NCBI GenBank assembly: GCA_964503595.1
Contig: CAZDAM010000045.1
Coordinates: 1-26,855, forward strand
DNA from: CAZDAM01 sp964503595
GTDB taxonomy: Bacteria; Muiribacteriota; UBA6191
DNA: 26,855 nt
Direction: 5' to 3'
Position numbers and translations under genes: made by a program
Shown here: piece by piece, positions 24,266-26,855 of the stretch
How positions within the stretch are numbered: the first letter of the stretch is position 1
Layout: each line of letters opens with the position of its first letter
Notes under the pieces: model-generated
What the model was told of the DNA's origin: nothing
Database searches by the model: none
What the model saw: the letters and a program-made list of their open reading frames with translations, nothing else

Positions 24266-25801
24266 TTAAAGGGTTTCAGCCAAGTGCTCCACAGTCAGCG
24301 CAAAAGTGCGTGCCGCAGTGCCGGTGGCTCCATCTTTTGGCAGATAGGGTTTAAAGGAATACTGGGTTGGAACATTTTCCACCCAAGCAGTTCCGGCAAT
24401 ATCCAGGTGACAGAAAGGAATGTTTCCAACAAACTCATTGAGGAAAATAGCTGCAGTTGTCGAACCGGCAGCCCTCCCACCGGAATTGCTCAGATCTGCA
24501 TGAGAGCTTTTCAGGATGACCCGATATTCATCATCCAGAGGCAGTTCCCAGATTTTTTCATCGCATTCCTTGGCAGCACCAACCACCAGAGACTTCAGAC
24601 CTTCATCCTTGCAGAAAAGACCGGTGCGCACATGCCCAAGGCAGGTTACAACCGCTCCAGTCAGAGTTGCTGCATCAACAATTCTCCGGGCTCCTTCTTC
24701 ACAGGCCATGATCAAAGCATCAGCCAGAATCAGACGGCCCTCTGCATCGGTATTGTTGATTTCCACGGTTTTGCCATTCTTGAATTTCAGAATATCCCCT
24801 GGCTTGTAAGCCTTGCCATCCGGCATGTTTTCAGAAGCGGGAACATAAAAACGGACATTTACCTTCGGCTTGAGCTGACCCACGATATAGGCTGCACCAA
24901 TAGTCGCTGCTCCACCACACATATCATATTTCATCATGTGCATACCCGAGGCCGGCTTGATCGAAATACCACCCGCATCAAAGGTCAGGCCCTTACCCAC
25001 AATGGCAATATCGATTTCATTGCTCTCCGGACGGCCCATATGAGTGATTTTGATCATCTTGCAGTTTTCTTCCGAACCTGCGGAAACCGCCGTAATTCCA
25101 GTATACCCGGCCGCGATCAGATCCGGTTCGTCCAGAATTTCAAGTTCCAAACCGCATTCCTGAGCAACCTTGTGGGCTTCTTCAGCCATCAGGGCAGGAG
25201 TCATGCGGTTTCCAGGATGATTGGCAATATCACGGGCCAGGGTATTTCCCTTGGCCAGAATTACTCCACGAGCAACCCCTTTCTCCATTTCTTCTACCTG
25301 GGAGGCCTCACAAAGAAACTGCACATGGGTCAAAATATCCCTGTCTGATTTTTTCTTGCTCTTGTAAACCTCAAAGCGATCCAGGCCCATGATTACGCCT
25401 TCGGCAGCGCAAACCCCGGTCGCAAAAGCATCGGCAGCATCAAAAGGTTCCATGAGAATGCTGACTTCGGACTGGTTCAACTTGCGGGCTGTACGAGCCC
25501 CTTTGGCCACTGCCGCCCGGATGGTTTCCAAAGAAAATTTCTCCCGCTCGCCCATTCCCAGAACAATCAGCTTGTTCATCGGCAGAGACAGATTGTGCAG
25601 AATGTGAAATTCCTTGCTCTCCCCAGTAATCTCACCCCGCCCCATAAGCTGGGAAAGCAAACCGCCAAAAGCGTCATCCAATGCCTTCATCATTTTGGAT
25701 TCAGGCTTCTCACCTTCATAAATACAAACGACCAGTCCCTGGGTCTGATGGTTCACTGGAGCTTCATGAGCTACAGTGATTTTGACTTCCTGTTTCAACA
25801 T
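24266..25801 (-). CDS. pepA: Cytosol (leucyl) aminopeptidase PepA
   Basis: PepA is a hexameric di-metal M17 peptidase that removes N-terminal residues from peptides in the cytoplasm. The 511-residue product has a divergent N-domain (1-170) and a conserved catalytic domain. Metal and catalytic residues are present: K270 and D275 in VGKGLTFDAGG, K282 in SIKPASG, D293 in MKYDMCGGA, and D352, E354 and R356 in the signature NTDAEGRL (350-357). It therefore looks fully active. I chose the ATG at 25801 because GGGAGGA lies five bases upstream; the frame extends 14 codons further without a good site. It begins the operon with the methyltransferase-like gene and trpS. Some PepA proteins also bind DNA, which cannot be judged here. 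Confidence 0.96.
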   Translation of the reverse strand: MLKQEVKITVAHEAPVNHQTQGLVVCIYEGEKPESKMMKALDDAFGGLLSQLMGRGEITGESKEFHILHNLSLPMNKLIVLGMGEREKFSLETIRAAVAKGARTARKLNQSEVSILMEPFDAADAFATGVCAAEGVIMGLDRFEVYKSKKKSDRDILTHVQFLCEASQVEEMEKGVARGVILAKGNTLARDIANHPGNRMTPALMAEEAHKVAQECGLELEILDEPDLIAAGYTGITAVSAGSEENCKMIKITHMGRPESNEIDIAIVGKGLTFDAGGISIKPASGMHMMKYDMCGGAATIGAAYIVGQLKPKVNVRFYVPASENMPDGKAYKPGDILKFKNGKTVEINNTDAEGRLILADALIMACEEGARRIVDAATLTGAVVTCLGHVRTGLFCKDEGLKSLVVGAAKECDEKIWELPLDDEYRVILKSSHADLSNSGGRAAGSTTAAIFLNEFVGNIPFCHLDIAGTAWVENVPTQYSFKPYLPKDGATGTAARTFALTVEHLAETL

Positions 25802-25890
25802 TGGTTCCTCCCTTGAAAATGGTTGCCGCTGAAGGCCTCGCAACTATATATTCTACTTTGAAAACTTGCAACAGATGAGACAATAGGATT

Positions 25891-25919
25891 TGACATTTCA
25901 GATCTGGATCGTTATGATC
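25891..25919 (+). promoter_or_regulatory. Strong sigma-70-type promoter for the ferredoxin gene
   Basis: TTGACA (25891-25896), a 17-base spacer and TATGAT (25914-25919) give a perfect -35 and a 5/6 -10 at ideal spacing. Transcription would start about 30 bases before the ATG at 25957. Confidence 0.8.
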
Positions 25920-25956
25920 CGCAGCTCGCTGATTTCTCGGATAGAAAGGGGCGTTC

Positions 25957-26187
25957 ATGGCCAGTAAGGAAAATAAAATCGAAAAAAACGTAGATGGTGT
26001 CTTTTACGTTGATGACCAGTGTATCGATTGCGATCTCTGCCGCTCAACAGCACCGGATAATTTTACTACTGAAGACGATCTGGGCTTTTCCTATGTTTAT
26101 AAACAGCCCGAAACCGATGATGAACGAGAGCTTTGCGTGGAAGCCATGGAAAATTGCCCCGTAGAAGCTATCGGCAACGACGGCTGA
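25957..26187 (+). CDS. Single [4Fe-4S] cluster ferredoxin
   Basis: This 76-residue acidic protein has CIDCDLC (C22, C25, C28) followed near the end by NCPVEAI (C67), the ligand pattern of a one-cluster 4Fe-4S ferredoxin. C60 is an extra cysteine that could form a disulfide. The sequence CxxCxxC-x4-P-x2-F followed by an acidic region fits monocluster ferredoxins that carry electrons in the cytoplasm; the redox partner is unknown. The start has AAAGGGG five bases upstream, with a strong promoter before it and a strong terminator after it, so it is a monocistronic and probably well expressed gene. It is divergent from pepA. Confidence 0.9.
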   Translation: MASKENKIEKNVDGVFYVDDQCIDCDLCRSTAPDNFTTEDDLGFSYVYKQPETDDERELCVEAMENCPVEAIGNDG

Positions 26188-26202
26188 GATTCACCTGTCG
26201 CA

Positions 26203-26229
26203 AAAAAAGCCCCTTTCCGGGGCTTTTTT
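26203..26229. terminator. Bidirectional terminator between ferredoxin and DUF6470-like gene
   Basis: A perfect stem AAAAAAGCCCC / GGGGCTTTTTT with loop TTTCC gives A/T runs on both sides. It ends the ferredoxin transcript on plus and touches the stop codon of the minus-strand gene. Confidence 0.92.
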
Positions 26230-26813
26230 CATATCCTCAGGTCCACATTGGCTCCTCGAAGCGGAACCCGGGAGATTTCAACTCTGCCCGGCTCGATCAG
26301 GTCAATCTGGGGAGGGGTTCTCTCCGGCAGAATCTCCAAAGTGGCGTCCCCGCGTACGGATACATTCCCAGCCTCAAAATCGTTCAGAATCAGGGAAGGC
26401 TCGGAAAAGCTGATTTCGGGGGGCACGCCGGGCCGAACGGCAATCTGAGTCTGGACATTCTGGCCATATTTGGCCGCAATCAGACGAGGAAGGGTTGCCC
26501 GGCCAGGATTATCCAGAATCGCCAGGCCTTCCGAAACCCTCTCGACAATGCCTTCCCGGGCCTTCTGCTGGGAGACCCTCTCCATCTTGCGGCGAAACTC
26601 ATTGACCCTCAGAAATCCCAGATCGGTCTGAATCGCTCTTGTATCAATCTGGATTTTGGAAGATTCGGATGTTGCAATGACAGAACGGAACGGAGTCACC
26701 AAAACCCGGGTATCGACAAAGGGAGCCGGGACGTCGTAGCCAACAGAAAGCCGCCCTGCCCTCACATCGAGGCGAGCTGGAAGGCTTCTTATGGACAATC
26801 GCTCGGTCAGCAT
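26229..26813 (-). CDS. Beta-rich protein tentatively like the DUF6470/YviE family
   Basis: This 194-residue protein starts LSIRSLPARLDVRAG, with alternating beta-strand repeats (LxIxSxPAxLxV, SSKIQIDTRAIQTDLGF). A helical section follows (about 70-100, with QQKAREGIVERVSEGLAIL), then a second beta-rich half ending in short repeated strands (VEISRVPLRGANVDLRI). The first half recalls the DUF6470 (YviE) family found beside flagellar genes such as flgL, fliW and csrA. The match is by memory and loose. No signal peptide is present. An in-frame TAG four codons before the ATG fixes the start at or after 26813, although the ribosome site is weak. If correct, flagellar genes should lie just beyond the right edge of the window. 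Confidence 0.5.
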   Translation of the reverse strand: MLTERLSIRSLPARLDVRAGRLSVGYDVPAPFVDTRVLVTPFRSVIATSESSKIQIDTRAIQTDLGFLRVNEFRRKMERVSQQKAREGIVERVSEGLAILDNPGRATLPRLIAAKYGQNVQTQIAVRPGVPPEISFSEPSLILNDFEAGNVSVRGDATLEILPERTPPQIDLIEPGRVEISRVPLRGANVDLRI

Positions 26814-26855
26814 ATACCCAGCCTAGCGCCAAATACTGCCAACCTGCAAGAGTCA

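Overview
The window looks like chromosomal DNA of a diderm (Gram-negative type) bacterium from a lineage I cannot name. Base composition is moderate (near 50% GC by eye). Several exported proteins, one lipoprotein, a FecR-type protein and a division/cell-wall (dcw) block support a two-membrane cell. No rRNA, tRNA, CRISPR array, phage or insertion sequence was seen. No stretch over 300 bases lacks a gene. The only discontinuity is a run of 100 N inside a repetitive gene.

Layout. 1-747 (minus): start of an F-type ATP synthase operon in the order atpZ-like, atpI-like, atpB (cut by the window edge). 861-3468: an unrecognised coiled-coil protein (+) facing an unrecognised exported coiled-coil protein (-). 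3582-6290 (+): a long HEAT-repeat protein fused to a PilT-like ATPase whose Walker B glutamate and His box are not conserved. 6299-10699 (minus): a FecR-domain membrane protein, an intact arginase, and a polytopic membrane protein whose soluble part resembles a degenerate spermidine synthase followed by helical repeats. The last gene touches arginase through a TGATG overlap and a T9 run that puts the natural start out of frame. 10851-11562: a 60-residue coiled-coil protein and a small putative lipoprotein, divergently transcribed.

11631-21167 (minus) is a compact dcw cluster read murD, ftsW, murG, murC, an unknown exported protein, murB, ftsQ, ftsA, ftsZ. Most junctions overlap or nearly touch, and a terminator follows ftsZ. 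It makes cytoplasmic peptidoglycan precursors (MurC, MurD, MurB, MurG) and the divisome core (FtsW, FtsQ, FtsA, FtsZ). The usual upstream genes (ftsI, murE, murF, mraY) and ddl are absent here. Upstream lies a separately transcribed Cys/Lys-rich exported repeat protein carrying the assembly gap.

22057-25801: a protein resembling indole-3-glycerol-phosphate synthase (TrpC) without its catalytic residues, converging with a minus-strand pepA, methyltransferase-remnant, trpS operon and overlapping the trpS end by 4 bp. 25957-26813: a single-cluster ferredoxin with a near-consensus promoter, a shared bidirectional terminator, and a protein tentatively like the flagellar-locus DUF6470/YviE family.

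The strongest candidates for something undescribed are the degenerate enzymes (PilT-like, TrpC-like, spermidine-synthase-like, methyltransferase-like), the unknown exported protein embedded in the mur operon, and the expanding Cys-rich repeat protein. All family assignments come from reading motifs by eye, without database searches.
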